The notes beneath the pieces are model-generated. The model was not told the DNA's origin. It ran no database searches and worked only from the letters and a program-made list of their open reading frames with translations. From Flavobacterium psychroterrae (GTDB taxonomy: Bacteria; Bacteroidota; Bacteroidia; Flavobacteriales; Flavobacteriaceae), in assembly GCF_018380615.1 (NCBI RefSeq), contig NZ_JAGYVZ010000003.1, positions 1-64,000 on the forward strand: 64,000 nt of DNA, given 5' to 3'. Below, in pieces: positions 7,294 through 16,020 of this stretch (position 1 is the first letter of the stretch; every line of letters starts with the position of its first letter). Position numbers and translations under genes: made by a program.

Positions 7294-8472
7294 ATGAAAC
7301 CAGACCTATTTCAAGCTCCAGATTACTATAACCTAGACGATTTACTGACAGATGAACATAAATTAGTTCGCGAATCAGCACGTGCATGGGTAAAAAGAGA
7401 AGTCTCTCCTATTATAGAAGAATATGCTCAAAAAGCAGAATTTCCTAAGCAAATTATTAAAGGACTTGGAGAAATTGGTGGTTTTGGACCCTATATTCCT
7501 GTTGAATATGGAGGTGCAGGTTTAGACCAAATTTCATACGGCTTAATTATGCAGGAAATCGAACGCGGAGATTCTGGCGTAAGATCAACCTCATCTGTTC
7601 AGTCTTCTTTAGTAATGTATCCTATATGGAAATACGGAAACGAAGAACAACGAATGAAATATTTGCCAAAACTGGCAACGGGAGAATTTATGGGATGTTT
7701 CGGTTTAACCGAACCAGATCACGGTTCTGATCCGGGAAGTATGATTACCAATTTTAAAGATAAAGGAGATCATTATCTTTTAAATGGAGCCAAAATGTGG
7801 ATTTCAAATGCCCCTTTTGCAGATATTGCTGTTGTTTGGGCAAAAGATGAAACAGGACGAATTCACGGTTTAATTGTGGAACGCGGCATGGAGGGTTTTA
7901 CAACTCCTGAAACTCATAATAAATGGTCGCTTCGTGCATCATCAACCGGAGAATTAATTTTTGACAATGTAAAGGTGCCTAAAGAAAATCTTTTACCTAA
8001 TAAATCAGGATTGGGAGCGCCTCTTGGTTGCTTAGATTCTGCTCGTTACGGAATTGCCTGGGGAGCAATTGGTGCGGCGATGGATTGTTACGACACGGCT
8101 TTAAGATATGCCAAAGAAAGAATCCAGTTTGGGAAACCAATTGGAGGAACTCAGTTACAACAGAAAAAACTGGCAGAAATGATTACCGAAATAACAAAAG
8201 CCCAATTATTAACATGGCGCTTAGGCGTTTTGCGTAACGAAGGAAAAGCAACAACAGCTCAGATCTCAATGGCAAAACGTAATAATGTTGATATGGCAAT
8301 TCATATCGCACGCGAAGCCAGACAAATGTTAGGCGGAATGGGAATTACCGGAGAATATTCAATCATGCGCCATATGATGAATCTTGAAAGTGTTATTACC
8401 TATGAAGGAACTCACGACATACATTTACTAATTACCGGAATGGATGTAACTGGAATTCCAGCATTTAAATAA
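7294..8472 (+). CDS. Acyl-CoA dehydrogenase, glutaryl-CoA dehydrogenase-like
   Basis: This 392-residue flavoenzyme has the complete family fold. The signature GCFGLTEPDHGSDPGSM lies in the FAD-binding middle domain, and YEGTHDIHLLITG near the end carries the catalytic glutamate (Glu371). These features resemble glutaryl-CoA dehydrogenases more than short-chain enzymes. It would oxidise an acyl-CoA thioester in the cytoplasm and pass electrons to electron-transfer flavoprotein. It stands alone, with its own promoter and terminator. The true substrate cannot be read from the sequence. Confidence 0.9.
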   Translation: MKPDLFQAPDYYNLDDLLTDEHKLVRESARAWVKREVSPIIEEYAQKAEFPKQIIKGLGEIGGFGPYIPVEYGGAGLDQISYGLIMQEIERGDSGVRSTSSVQSSLVMYPIWKYGNEEQRMKYLPKLATGEFMGCFGLTEPDHGSDPGSMITNFKDKGDHYLLNGAKMWISNAPFADIAVVWAKDETGRIHGLIVERGMEGFTTPETHNKWSLRASSTGELIFDNVKVPKENLLPNKSGLGAPLGCLDSARYGIAWGAIGAAMDCYDTALRYAKERIQFGKPIGGTQLQQKKLAEMITEITKAQLLTWRLGVLRNEGKATTAQISMAKRNNVDMAIHIAREARQMLGGMGITGEYSIMRHMMNLESVITYEGTHDIHLLITGMDVTGIPAFK

Positions 8473-8507
8473 CAAACAACTATTAAAATATATACAAAAT
8501 CAATATG

Positions 8508-8537
8508 AAAAGCTTCTTGTTATCCAAGAAGCTTTTT
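8508..8537 (+). terminator. Terminator of the acyl-CoA dehydrogenase gene
   Basis: AAAGCTTCTTG (8509-8519) pairs with CAAGAAGCTTT (8525-8535), followed by TTT. The T-run passes straight into the next promoter box. Confidence 0.75.
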
Positions 8538-8545
8538 ATCTTTGC
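8538..8545 (+). promoter_or_regulatory. -7 box for the DUF3050 gene
   Basis: TATCTTTG fits TANNTTTG and lies 14 bp before the ATG at 8560, implying a leader of about 10 nt. The promoter abuts the preceding terminator. Confidence 0.55.
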
Positions 8546-8559
8546 AAAAAAATACGCAA

Positions 8560-9342
8560 ATGAATATTGAAACTATACACAATAGCATTCAACCTCAAAA
8601 AGATCAACTTTTACAACATTCCTTATACAATAAAATCCAAAGCATTGATGATTTGCATCGTTTTTTAGAAAGTCATGTTTTTGCGGTTTGGGATTTTATG
8701 TCATTATTAAAAGCTTTACAAGCTAAACTTACTTGTACAACAACACCCTGGTTTGCTACAAAAAATCCTGAAACAAGATATTTAATCAACGAAATTGTTC
8801 TTGCCGAAGAAACAGATTTAACTATTGACGGAAGAAGACAAAGTCATTATGAAATGTATCTTGAAGCAATGGAAGATTGTGGTGCCGATACAAACGGAAT
8901 CAACAATTTTTTATCTGAAGTAAATTCGCTTCATAATATTTTTGTTGCCATAAAACAAAGTTCATTGCACCCGGATATTAAAGGTTTTTTAGATTTTACT
9001 TTTAGAGTAATCGAACAAGGAAAACCTCATGAAATTGCTGCAGCATTTACTTTTGGAAGAGAAGATTTGATACCGAGTATGTTTACTGCGATTTTGAAAA
9101 ACTTTCAAAAAAATCTTCCTGACACAGATTTAAGCAAATTGCTCTATTATTTTGAAAGACATATTGAATTAGATGCTGATGAACACGGACCAATGGCGAT
9201 GCAAATGATATCTGATTTATGTGAAGATGATGCCCAAAAATGGAAAGAAGTGGAAGAAGTTTCAATTCTTGCATTAGAAAAACGAATCGGACTTTGGAAT
9301 GCCATCGAAGAACAAATTCTGATGAAAACAGAAATGGTATAA
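8560..9342 (+). CDS. DUF3050 family protein
   Basis: The 260-residue product starts at ATG 8560 (MNIETIHNSIQPQKDQLLQH); the upstream TTG at 8542 lies inside the promoter box and is unlikely to be used. The order of motifs, including HVFAVWDFMSLLKALQ, ETDLTIDGRRQSHYEMYLEAM and YYFERHIELDADEHGPMAMQ, matches DUF3050, a helical family related to haem-oxygenase-like/TenA folds. Conserved His, Glu and Asp residues suggest a metal or cofactor site, as in other diiron members of that fold. No substrate is known. It stands between an acyl-CoA dehydrogenase and a lipoprotein without clear coupling. Confidence 0.8.
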   Translation: MNIETIHNSIQPQKDQLLQHSLYNKIQSIDDLHRFLESHVFAVWDFMSLLKALQAKLTCTTTPWFATKNPETRYLINEIVLAEETDLTIDGRRQSHYEMYLEAMEDCGADTNGINNFLSEVNSLHNIFVAIKQSSLHPDIKGFLDFTFRVIEQGKPHEIAAAFTFGREDLIPSMFTAILKNFQKNLPDTDLSKLLYYFERHIELDADEHGPMAMQMISDLCEDDAQKWKEVEEVSILALEKRIGLWNAIEEQILMKTEMV

Positions 9343-9409
9343 AAACCGAAATAAGTTATTTAACGTAACTATTTGTTTAGAATGAACCGAAACTTAATTT
9401 ACCTAAATT

Positions 9410-10177
9410 ATGAACCCACATTTCAAACAAATAGTTATTGTTATTCTCTCCATATTCCTTTTAAGCTGCAGCTCTGATGAAACAAAGTCAGAAATCGCTG
9501 TTACTCCAGATCCCATTATTCCACCAGTTACACAAGTTCCTCCTGTTAACACGGTTTCAAAAACTGTCCATTATTTAGCTTTAGGAGATAGTTATACAAT
9601 AGGTCAAAGTGTTTGCGAAACCTGTCGTTATCCTGAACAATTAAAAGCAAGTCTAAAAGCCATTTATCCTCAAACTAACTTTTCATTAAAAGTAATTGCG
9701 ACAACTGGATGGACCACGACAAATCTAATTTCGGCAATAAATAATCAGAATTTAGATGCTAATTATGATTTAGTTACTCTTTTAATTGGCGTGAACAATC
9801 AATATCAAGGAAAAGATTTCTCTATTTATGAAAACGAATTTCCTGAATTGGTAAAAAAAGCAATTACTCTGGCAAAAGGGGACAAAAAAAATGTAATCGT
9901 AATTTCAATTCCAGATTATGCTTATACGCCGTTTGGAACAATTCAAATGCAGGGTCAGGGAACAAAAATCTCAACCGAAATTGCACAATACAATACTTTT
10001 GCCGAAGATTATTGCAAAGCAAATGGCGTAGTTTTCGTTTCAATAACTGATATTACACAAAAGGGAATTGAAAATCCAAATTTAGTTGCAGGTGATGGTT
10101 TGCATCCTTCAAAAGAAGCTTATACTTTGTTTACAGATCGTATTTTACCAAAAGTAAAGATTGCTATACAGGATTAA
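9410..10177 (+). CDS. SGNH/GDSL-type hydrolase lipoprotein
   Basis: This 255-residue protein starts with a lipoprotein signal (IVILSIFLLSCSS, Cys20 as lipid anchor) and a short proline/valine-rich linker. The hydrolase domain shows block I GDSYTIG with the nucleophilic serine, the block III region GVNNQYQG, and block V DGLHPS with Asp and His. It should be an esterase or acyl hydrolase on the cell envelope. It lies 67 bp after the DUF3050 gene on the same strand. The substrate is unknown. Confidence 0.85.
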   Translation: MNPHFKQIVIVILSIFLLSCSSDETKSEIAVTPDPIIPPVTQVPPVNTVSKTVHYLALGDSYTIGQSVCETCRYPEQLKASLKAIYPQTNFSLKVIATTGWTTTNLISAINNQNLDANYDLVTLLIGVNNQYQGKDFSIYENEFPELVKKAITLAKGDKKNVIVISIPDYAYTPFGTIQMQGQGTKISTEIAQYNTFAEDYCKANGVVFVSITDITQKGIENPNLVAGDGLHPSKEAYTLFTDRILPKVKIAIQD

Positions 10178-10202
10178 TAATTTTTAAGATAAGTACTAAT
10201 AC

Positions 10203-11027
10203 ATGCAAGTTTCACCGCCAAAAGAGTTATCACCTTACATCAAACATTATCTTTTTTTAGATAGCAAGGAAACTGATATCCAGAAACTTCGTCTATTTTC
10301 TGATGGCAATACCGGGATTGTGTTTTCTTTAAAAAACAAACTGATCTCGGACATTAACAATTATAAAGTAAAAAATTATTTACCAAGTTCCTTTTTGTAC
10401 GGACAACTTAATGGTTTTAAAGAGATTTATTCTGATAAGGAGATTTCTCTAGTAATCGTTGTTTTTCAGCCGAATGGAATATACCAACTTTTGGGCATTC
10501 CTGCCAATGAATTTCAGGATTCCATTATTTCTATTGATGCTATTTTAGGCTTAGATACTTTAATTCTTCAGGAACAATTATCGGAACAAAATAATGAAAA
10601 GAAAATAGCACTTTTAAATCAGTTTTTTAGAAAACTGGCAAATAAAAAATCGATTCCAAATCAGTTACTAATAAATAGTTCGCTGGATTTTATTCTTGCA
10701 AACAAAGGACTTTTCTCTGTAAAACAATTGGTTGAATATACAGGTTATACAGAAAGACATCTGGAAAGAAAATTCAAAGAATGCATTGGATTAAATCCAA
10801 AGAAATTTGGCAACGTTATAAGGCTGCATTATTTTCTTAAATTATTAAAAGATAAATCTGAAGCAACTAATTTGACCACAATTTCTTATGATGCAGGATT
10901 TTCAGACCAATCTCATTTGATAAAAGAATTCAGAAAACATACCGGAATCTCTCCAAGAGAATATTTATTTAATACCGGAAAACTAGCCAATAATCTAATC
11001 AAAACTCCTTCTTCAGTTTTACTTTAA
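10203..11027 (+). CDS. AraC-family transcriptional regulator
   Basis: The 274-residue protein has an N-terminal domain of about 150 residues of the DUF6597 type (MQVSPPKELSPYIKHYLFLD, FSDGNTGIVF) and a C-terminal AraC domain with two helix-turn-helix motifs (LVEYTGYTERHLERKFKE and ISYDAGFSDQSHLIKEFRKH) followed by TGISPREY. It starts 25 bp after the SGNH lipoprotein gene, so the two may share a transcript. The ligand and targets are unknown. Confidence 0.88.
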   Translation: MQVSPPKELSPYIKHYLFLDSKETDIQKLRLFSDGNTGIVFSLKNKLISDINNYKVKNYLPSSFLYGQLNGFKEIYSDKEISLVIVVFQPNGIYQLLGIPANEFQDSIISIDAILGLDTLILQEQLSEQNNEKKIALLNQFFRKLANKKSIPNQLLINSSLDFILANKGLFSVKQLVEYTGYTERHLERKFKECIGLNPKKFGNVIRLHYFLKLLKDKSEATNLTTISYDAGFSDQSHLIKEFRKHTGISPREYLFNTGKLANNLIKTPSSVLL

Positions 11028-11097
11028 AATGTCGGTTTTATACAATTTATAGATTTTCCTGAACGCTAATTTTGACTAATCATTAATAGCGTAAAAT

Positions 11098-12057
11098 ATG
11101 AAAAATCTAAAAATAGCCACAGCTCAGTTCGAAAATAAAAGTGGCGACAAAAACTATAATTTATCTGTAATAGAAAAACTTTCAAAAAAAGCATCAAACG
11201 AAGGTTGTGATGTGATTTCGTTCCATGAATGCTCCATAACCGGATATACTTTTGCAAGACATTTATCAAAAGAACAAATGCTGGATTTAGCAGAAATAAT
11301 TCCCACAGGAGAAAGCATTTTAAAACTTATTGAAATTGCTAAAAACCATGATATTATCATATTAGCCGGTCTTTTTGAGAAAGATGAAAATGATAATTTA
11401 TTCAAAGCTTATGTTTGCGTTGACAAAAATGGATTAGTTGCAAAATACAGGAAACTTCATCCGTTTATAAATCCATATTTAACCCCTGGAGATCGTTATT
11501 GTATTTTTGAAATCGAAGGTTGGAAATGCGGCATTTTAATTTGCTATGACAATAATATTATCGAAAATGTCAGAGCCACAAAACTTTTGGGAGCTGATAT
11601 TATTTTCATGCCACACGTTACAATGTGTACGCCTTCGACCAGACCTGGAGCTGGTTTTGTTGCACCTCAACTTTGGAAAAACCGGGAAGCTGATCCTACT
11701 TCTTTACGACTGGAATTCGACGGAATGAAAGGTCGCGACTGGTTAATGAAATGGTTGCCGGCACGAGCTTATGATAATGCCATTTATGCCGTTTTTTCAA
11801 ACCCAATTGGTATGGATGATGACCAACTAAAAAATGGCTGTTCGATGATTGTTGATCCTTTTGGAGATATCATAGCCGAATGCCGATCTTTTGAAGACTC
11901 TTTTGCAACAGCAATAATTACTCCTGAAAAAAATATTCAGGCTGGAGGAAATCGCTACATAAAAGCAAGAAGACCAGAATTGTATCGCGATATAATTGGT
12001 CAAAATCATGAATCTGAGCAAAATGTAGTTTGGCTGAACTCTGATAAAAAAAGTTAA
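11098..12057 (+). CDS. Nitrilase-family carbon-nitrogen hydrolase
   Basis: The 319-residue cytoplasmic enzyme has the Glu-Lys-Cys triad of the nitrilase superfamily: Glu44 in FHECSITGY, Lys119 in KYRKLHPF and Cys149 in GILICYDNN. It therefore hydrolyses a C-N bond, most likely of an amide or carbamoyl compound rather than a true nitrile. It starts 70 bp after the AraC regulator and is followed closely by a GNAT acetyltransferase. The substrate is not identifiable. Confidence 0.9.
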   Translation: MKNLKIATAQFENKSGDKNYNLSVIEKLSKKASNEGCDVISFHECSITGYTFARHLSKEQMLDLAEIIPTGESILKLIEIAKNHDIIILAGLFEKDENDNLFKAYVCVDKNGLVAKYRKLHPFINPYLTPGDRYCIFEIEGWKCGILICYDNNIIENVRATKLLGADIIFMPHVTMCTPSTRPGAGFVAPQLWKNREADPTSLRLEFDGMKGRDWLMKWLPARAYDNAIYAVFSNPIGMDDDQLKNGCSMIVDPFGDIIAECRSFEDSFATAIITPEKNIQAGGNRYIKARRPELYRDIIGQNHESEQNVVWLNSDKKS

Positions 12058-12136
12058 AACAAAGAATTTTAATGGCTTTAAGCCAATGAAAATTTATCTT
12101 TACAGCATTCATTAATTTACAGAATACAACCCAATA

Positions 12137-12643
12137 ATGGAATTTTTTAAAACTACAAAGGAAGATATCGACGCTGTTTTCGATATTTATAACGAAGCTA
12201 CATCTTATCAAAAAACTGTCAATAACAAAAGCTGGAGAGGTTTTGAAAGAGCACTTATCGAAAAGGAAATTGCTGAAAACCGTCATTTTATAATCAAAGA
12301 AGGTGATGAAGTTGCGTGCACATTTGTACTTACTTTTGATGATTTAATCATTTGGAAAGAAGCAAGTAAAGACCCGGCGATATATCTTCATAGAATTGCT
12401 ACGAATCCAAAATTTAGAGGACAATCTTATGTCAAAAAAATCATTGGATGGACTAAAACTTACGCCAAAGAAAATGGTAAAGAATACATCAGACTTGATA
12501 CACATAGCGGAAACGAAAGAATAAACAAATACTACACAAGTTGTGGTTTCGATTATAAAGGAATTAGCACGATCGAATGGACAAGCGAATTACCGGAACA
12601 TTATAAAGAAGGTTCTTTTAGTTTGTTTGAGATTAGGCTTTAG
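12137..12643 (+). CDS. GNAT-family N-acetyltransferase
   Basis: This 168-residue protein has the GNAT pattern: a central beta strand with YLHRIATNPKFRGQSYVKKI (the acetyl-CoA-binding R/Q-x-x-G-x region) and a C-terminal part with HSGNERINKYYTSCGF typical of the last helix. It transfers an acyl group from acyl-CoA to an unknown amine. It is the last gene before a strong terminator at 12668. Confidence 0.88.
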   Translation: MEFFKTTKEDIDAVFDIYNEATSYQKTVNNKSWRGFERALIEKEIAENRHFIIKEGDEVACTFVLTFDDLIIWKEASKDPAIYLHRIATNPKFRGQSYVKKIIGWTKTYAKENGKEYIRLDTHSGNERINKYYTSCGFDYKGISTIEWTSELPEHYKEGSFSLFEIRL

Positions 12644-12667
12644 TTATTAATTTAATCTAAAAATAAT

Positions 12668-12706
12668 AAACCCCTTGCGAAAAATAATTCACAAGGGGTT
12701 TTCTTT
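12668..12706 (+). terminator. Terminator after the GNAT gene
   Basis: AAACCCCTTG (12668-12677) pairs with CAAGGGGTTT (12692-12701), followed by TCTTT. It closes the run of genes from 10203 or 11098. Confidence 0.75.
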
Positions 12707-12835
12707 ATTTAAAACTGCAAAAAAAAATAAGAAAAAACTTAAACTAAAAAATAATTACATTTGAGCATTTCCGCCATTTTTCAATTATAAATTCAGTTAT
12801 TATATTTTAAATTCAGACATTTAATTCTGTTAGTT

Positions 12836-12843
12836 TATATTTG
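12836..12843 (+). promoter_or_regulatory. -7 box for the histidine kinase gene
   Basis: TATATTTG fits TANNTTTG, 19 bp before the kinase ATG. No clear -33 TTG is visible at the right distance. Confidence 0.45.
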
Positions 12844-12862
12844 GATAAATGCGTTCGAAAAC

Positions 12863-14596
12863 ATGAGTGAAAAAAAGATTATTCCGCTTGATTCAAATAC
12901 TTTTCCTGAACGGAATAAAGCAAATCATAACGATGAATTGCTACTTGTTAATAAAAGACTCGCAGAGCAAATTGAAGTCCGAAAAAAACGTGCCGCAGAA
13001 CTAATTATTGCTAACAAGGAACTGGCGTATCAAAATAAAGAAAAGGAAAAACGTGCTGCCGAATTAGTTGTTGCCAATACAGAACTTGCATATCAAAATC
13101 AGGAAAAGGAAGATCGTGCCGCAGAACTTGTCATTGCAAATACTGAACTGGCGTATCAAAATAATGAAAAAGAAAAACGTGCCGATGAATTAAGTATCGC
13201 AAATTCTGAACTTATCTTTCAAAATAAAGAAAAAGAAATACGCGCTGCCGAACTCGTTATAGCTAATATGGAGCTGGCATATCAAAATCAGGAAAAAGAA
13301 GATCGGGCTGCTGAACTTCTGATAGCAAATAATGAACTTACTTTTCAAAATAATGAAAAAGAAAAACGTGCCGCTGAATTAATTGTTGCAAATACAGAAC
13401 TTGCTTATCAAAATCAGGAAAAGGAAGACAGGGCATCAGAACTTGTTATTGCCAATAAAGAACTAACTTTTCAGAATAAAGAAAAAGAAATACGCGCTGC
13501 AGAACTGGTTATCGCTAATATGGAGCTGGCATATCAAAATCAGGAAAAAGAAGATCGGGCTGCTGAACTTCTGATCGCAAATAATGAACTTACTTTTCAA
13601 AATAATGAAAAAGAAAAACGTGCCGCTGAACTTGTAATCGCAAATACAGAACTGGCATATCAAAATCAGGAAAAGGAAGATCGCGCATCAGAACTTGTTA
13701 TTGCCAATAAAGAACTTACTTTTCAGAATAAGGAAAAAGAAAAACGCGCTGTAGAACTGCTTATCGCGAATATGGAGCTGGAATATCAAAATAATGAAAA
13801 AGAAGATCGTGCTGCTGAACTTATTATTGCAAACGCTGAACTTACTTTTCAAAATAATGAAAAAGAAAAACGTGCTGCCGAATTAATTCTTGCAAACAAC
13901 GAACTTGAGGCTTTTACTTATATTTCAAGTCATCATCTTCAGGAACCTTTAAGGAAAATACAGGTTTTTTCGGATCGAATATTAACAGATGAACATCATA
14001 ATTTAACCGAAAAAGGTAAATACTATTTTGAGCGTATTGAAGTTTCGGCTTTTCATATGCAAGCACTTATAAATGATTTATTAAATTATTCCCGAACAAG
14101 CGTAACGGAGAAAAAATTTGAAATTGTAAGTCTTAATGAGATTGTTAATAATGTATTAGATAATTTAAAACAAGAAATAAAATTAAAAAATGCAATTATC
14201 GAAATTTCCGGAGATTGCAAAGCTTATGTGATTTCGTCACAGTTTGCGCAACTTATTCATAATTTGTTAAGCAATTCTTTAAAGTTTTCGAAAAAAGGCG
14301 AAACTCCCCGAATTATTATAAAAAGCATTTATACTAAACCTAAAACAAAAAACCTTCCGTCATCTGCAGATTATTGTCATATTACAATTAGCGATAATGG
14401 TATTGGATTTGATCCTCAATTTGAAAGTCGGGTTTTTGAAATGTTTCAGCAACTTAATAATAAAAATGATTATAAAGGAACAGGAATTGGTCTGGCAATT
14501 GTAAAAAAGATTGTAGAAAACCACAACGGAATTATTAAAGCAACCGGTAAACTTGGTAAGGGAGCAAAATTTGATATTTATATTCCGGTTGTGTAA
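12863..14596 (+). CDS. Soluble histidine kinase with a long repeat coiled coil
   Basis: The 577-residue protein has no membrane segment. Residues about 38-350 are 15 tandem 21-residue units of the type EKEKRAAELVIANTELAYQN plus one residue, which is three heptads and should form a continuous coiled coil. The kinase core follows directly: the dimerisation H-box FTYISSHHLQEPLR (His357), the N-box LIHNLLSNSLKFSK, the G1 box ISDNGIGFDP and the G2 box GTGIGLAIVKK. It should autophosphorylate in response to an unknown signal. No response regulator is adjacent. The coiled coil replaces the usual PAS or GAF sensor, so the signal may come through partner binding or assembly. Confidence 0.92.
   Translation: MSEKKIIPLDSNTFPERNKANHNDELLLVNKRLAEQIEVRKKRAAELIIANKELAYQNKEKEKRAAELVVANTELAYQNQEKEDRAAELVIANTELAYQNNEKEKRADELSIANSELIFQNKEKEIRAAELVIANMELAYQNQEKEDRAAELLIANNELTFQNNEKEKRAAELIVANTELAYQNQEKEDRASELVIANKELTFQNKEKEIRAAELVIANMELAYQNQEKEDRAAELLIANNELTFQNNEKEKRAAELVIANTELAYQNQEKEDRASELVIANKELTFQNKEKEKRAVELLIANMELEYQNNEKEDRAAELIIANAELTFQNNEKEKRAAELILANNELEAFTYISSHHLQEPLRKIQVFSDRILTDEHHNLTEKGKYYFERIEVSAFHMQALINDLLNYSRTSVTEKKFEIVSLNEIVNNVLDNLKQEIKLKNAIIEISGDCKAYVISSQFAQLIHNLLSNSLKFSKKGETPRIIIKSIYTKPKTKNLPSSADYCHITISDNGIGFDPQFESRVFEMFQQLNNKNDYKGTGIGLAIVKKIVENHNGIIKATGKLGKGAKFDIYIPVV
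12977..13909 (+). repeat. 63-bp tandem repeats encoding the kinase coiled coil
   Basis: Units start at 12977, 13040, 13103 and so on with an exact 63-bp period. Units 5-8 (from about 13229) and 9-12 (from about 13481) are nearly identical, so a 252-bp block was duplicated as a whole. Copy number may vary between strains. Confidence 0.9.
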
Positions 14597-14666
14597 AATT
14601 GAAAACCGTATCTTACAAAAACAGTCTGTTTTTTACTAAAATTTATTTTTCTCTAAAAATTTTAAA

Positions 14667-14674
14667 TATCTTTG
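14667..14674 (+). promoter_or_regulatory. -7 box four bases before the XRE gene
   Basis: TATCTTTG fits TANNTTTG and ends at 14674, with the ATG at 14679. If this box is used, transcription would start at or next to the start codon and the mRNA would be leaderless. Confidence 0.5.
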
Positions 14675-14678
14675 ATGT

Positions 14679-15077
14679 ATGAGCACAACAACAAAACCAT
14701 ATCATATAGGGCGAAAAATAAGCCGTATTCGTGAACTTAAAGACATGAAACAAGAAGCACTTGCACAGGCTTTAGGAACAAATCAGCAAGCAATCTCAGC
14801 TATCGAAAACAGCGAAAACATAGACGAAGAAAAACTTACAGAAGTGGCAAAAGCTCTTGGAGTTTCTGTTGAAGCAATTAAAAACTTTTCAGAAGAAAAT
14901 ATGATTAATTATTTTAATAGTTTTTATGACAGTAGTAGTGGAAACGGAGTCGTTAACGCTACTAATTATGAATGCACATTCAATCCTTTAGACAAAGTTG
15001 TAGAACTTTATGAACGTTTAGTTCAGGTTGAAAAAGATAAAAATGAATATTTAGAGAAATTATTAAAAGGGAAATAA
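14679..15077 (+). CDS. XRE-family regulator
   Basis: The 132-residue protein has an XRE/Cro helix-turn-helix at residues 10-65 (ISRIRELKDMKQEALAQALG, then NQQAISAIENSENIDEE) and a C-terminal helix (VVELYERLVQVEKDKNEYLE) that may dimerise. The middle part contains a Ser/Gly/Asn-rich stretch (FYDSSSGNGVVNATNYEC). Such proteins are common solitary regulators in Flavobacterium. Its targets are unknown. It ends just before the integrated element at 15274 and is part of the host chromosome. Confidence 0.85.
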   Translation: MSTTTKPYHIGRKISRIRELKDMKQEALAQALGTNQQAISAIENSENIDEEKLTEVAKALGVSVEAIKNFSEENMINYFNSFYDSSSGNGVVNATNYECTFNPLDKVVELYERLVQVEKDKNEYLEKLLKGK

Positions 15078-15109
15078 AAACCTTTTATAAAATATAAGTT
15101 TATGCAAAA

Positions 15110-15137
15110 AGAGATTTCAAATTTGAAATCTCTTTTT
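15110..15137 (+). terminator. Terminator after the XRE gene
   Basis: AGAGATTTCAAA and TTTGAAATCTCT form a perfect palindrome at 15110-15133, followed by a T-run. This is the last host feature before the left end of the element. Confidence 0.8.
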
Positions 15138-15273
15138 TTTTTCTAAAATAACCAAATTCATGGTCTATATATAGCTGTTAAAAGTGTAAAAGTTCCTGCT
15201 ATAAAAAAATAACACTAGACTTAAACAAAAATCCCGCAATTTCAATATTAGAAAATTGCGGGATTCAATACTT

Positions 15274-15290
15274 GCAGAGAGGATGGGATT
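15274..15290. other. Left attachment site (attL)
   Basis: The 17 bp are identical to the 3' end of the tRNA-Ser gene at 31937-31953, and the match breaks on both sides. This marks the left junction. Confidence 0.85.
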
Positions 15291-15368
15291 TTAATTTTCC
15301 GAAATCCAAAAACTAATCGCTTAATTATCAAATGCTTAATATTTAAAAAATGCCTTTTTTTGATTGTT

Positions 15369-15390
15369 TTTGACACAAATTTGACACAGG
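15369..15390 (+). repeat. Tandem 11-bp repeats near attL (putative integrase arm sites)
   Basis: TTTGACACAAA and TTTGACACAGG stand in tandem 95 bp inside the left end. The same pair, with one changed base per unit, stands just inside the right end at 31862-31883 in the same orientation. Paired arm-type sites for the integrase or excisionase are the simplest reading. Confidence 0.6.
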
Positions 15391-15487
15391 ATGCAGAGAG
15401 GCAACCCAATAAAAACAAGGTTTCGCACGTTTTTTTACTCTCTTAAATTTATAAAAACTTACAAACTGCTATTTTTTACACTTCAAT

Positions 15488-15610
15488 ACAATAGCAAAGA
15501 GGTTGTATAAAAACTCTTTTTTAATAAACTAGACAGTCGTCTATGATGTATTTGCGACAGCAAATAAGGAATAGACGACTGTCTAGTTTATTAAAAAATA
15601 CCTTATTCAA
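15488..15610. ncRNA. Long hairpin module, copy 1
   Basis: The arms 15519-15546 and 15571-15598 (starting TTTTTTAATAAACTAGACAG) are perfectly complementary over 28 bp. The loop contains an inner hairpin TATTTGC-GACA-GCAAATA. Flanks ACAATAGC, GGTTGTATAAAAA and CCTTATTCAA are shared with copy 2. It may be a structured RNA or a cis-acting DNA site; the type is a guess. Confidence 0.55.
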
Positions 15611-15723
15611 CATCTCGGACGGTAATATTGCATCGCCTTAAGACACATCGATACAGTAATTTACCCCTTACACCCCGATCATTTCTAAGAGAACCCAAAT
15701 AAGACCATTTAAGCAATAAAATT

Positions 15724-15843
15724 ACAATAGCGAAGCGGTTGTATAAAAAATCGTTTTAAATAACGAGCCAGTCTTTTATGATGTATTTGCGACAGCAAAT
15801 AAGGAACAGAAGACTGGCTCGTTATTTAAAACACCTTATTCAA
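15724..15843. ncRNA. Long hairpin module, copy 2
   Basis: This copy has the same flanks and loop as copy 1, but its outer stem (15753-15777 with 15807-15831) has a different sequence, GTTTTAAATAACGAGCCAGT and onward. Changed bases are matched on both arms, leaving 24 pairs plus one G-U-type mismatch. The conservation of pairing rather than sequence points to selection on the structure. Confidence 0.55.
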
Positions 15844-15910
15844 TTCTTTTCTTAAAAAAAATCTGATTTACCTTTTCCCCCTTACTCCCCCTATTATCCA
15901 AAATAAATTT

Positions 15911-16020
15911 GGAAACTTAGGAAACTTAACCGAAGAAACCCGTTTTTATTGGTTTGATTCTATTTTTTGTTGTTTCCTTTTAGTTTCCTTTTATTTATTG
16001 GTTTCCTAATATTTGGAAAC
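15911..16020. repeat. GTTTCC/GGAAAC motif array, left
   Basis: GGAAAC occurs at 15911, 15920 and 16015, and GTTTCC at 15972, 15983 and 16001. Two copies are direct repeats 9 bp apart. A matching array lies near the right end at 30487-30605, so these may be binding sites for an element-encoded protein. Confidence 0.55.

Noticed and set aside
8542..8559. TTG start of the DUF3050 gene
   Set aside because: The TTG overlaps the TATCTTTG promoter box; the ATG at 8560 is the better start.
12977..13909. Regular 63-bp repeats as a possible CRISPR array
   Set aside because: The repeats are in frame inside a histidine kinase gene and have no spacers; they encode a coiled coil.
15391..15401. ATGCAGAGAGG near the left end as a second attachment core
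   Set aside because: Only about 9 bp match the att core and the match ends at once, so the 17-bp copy at 15274 is the junction.
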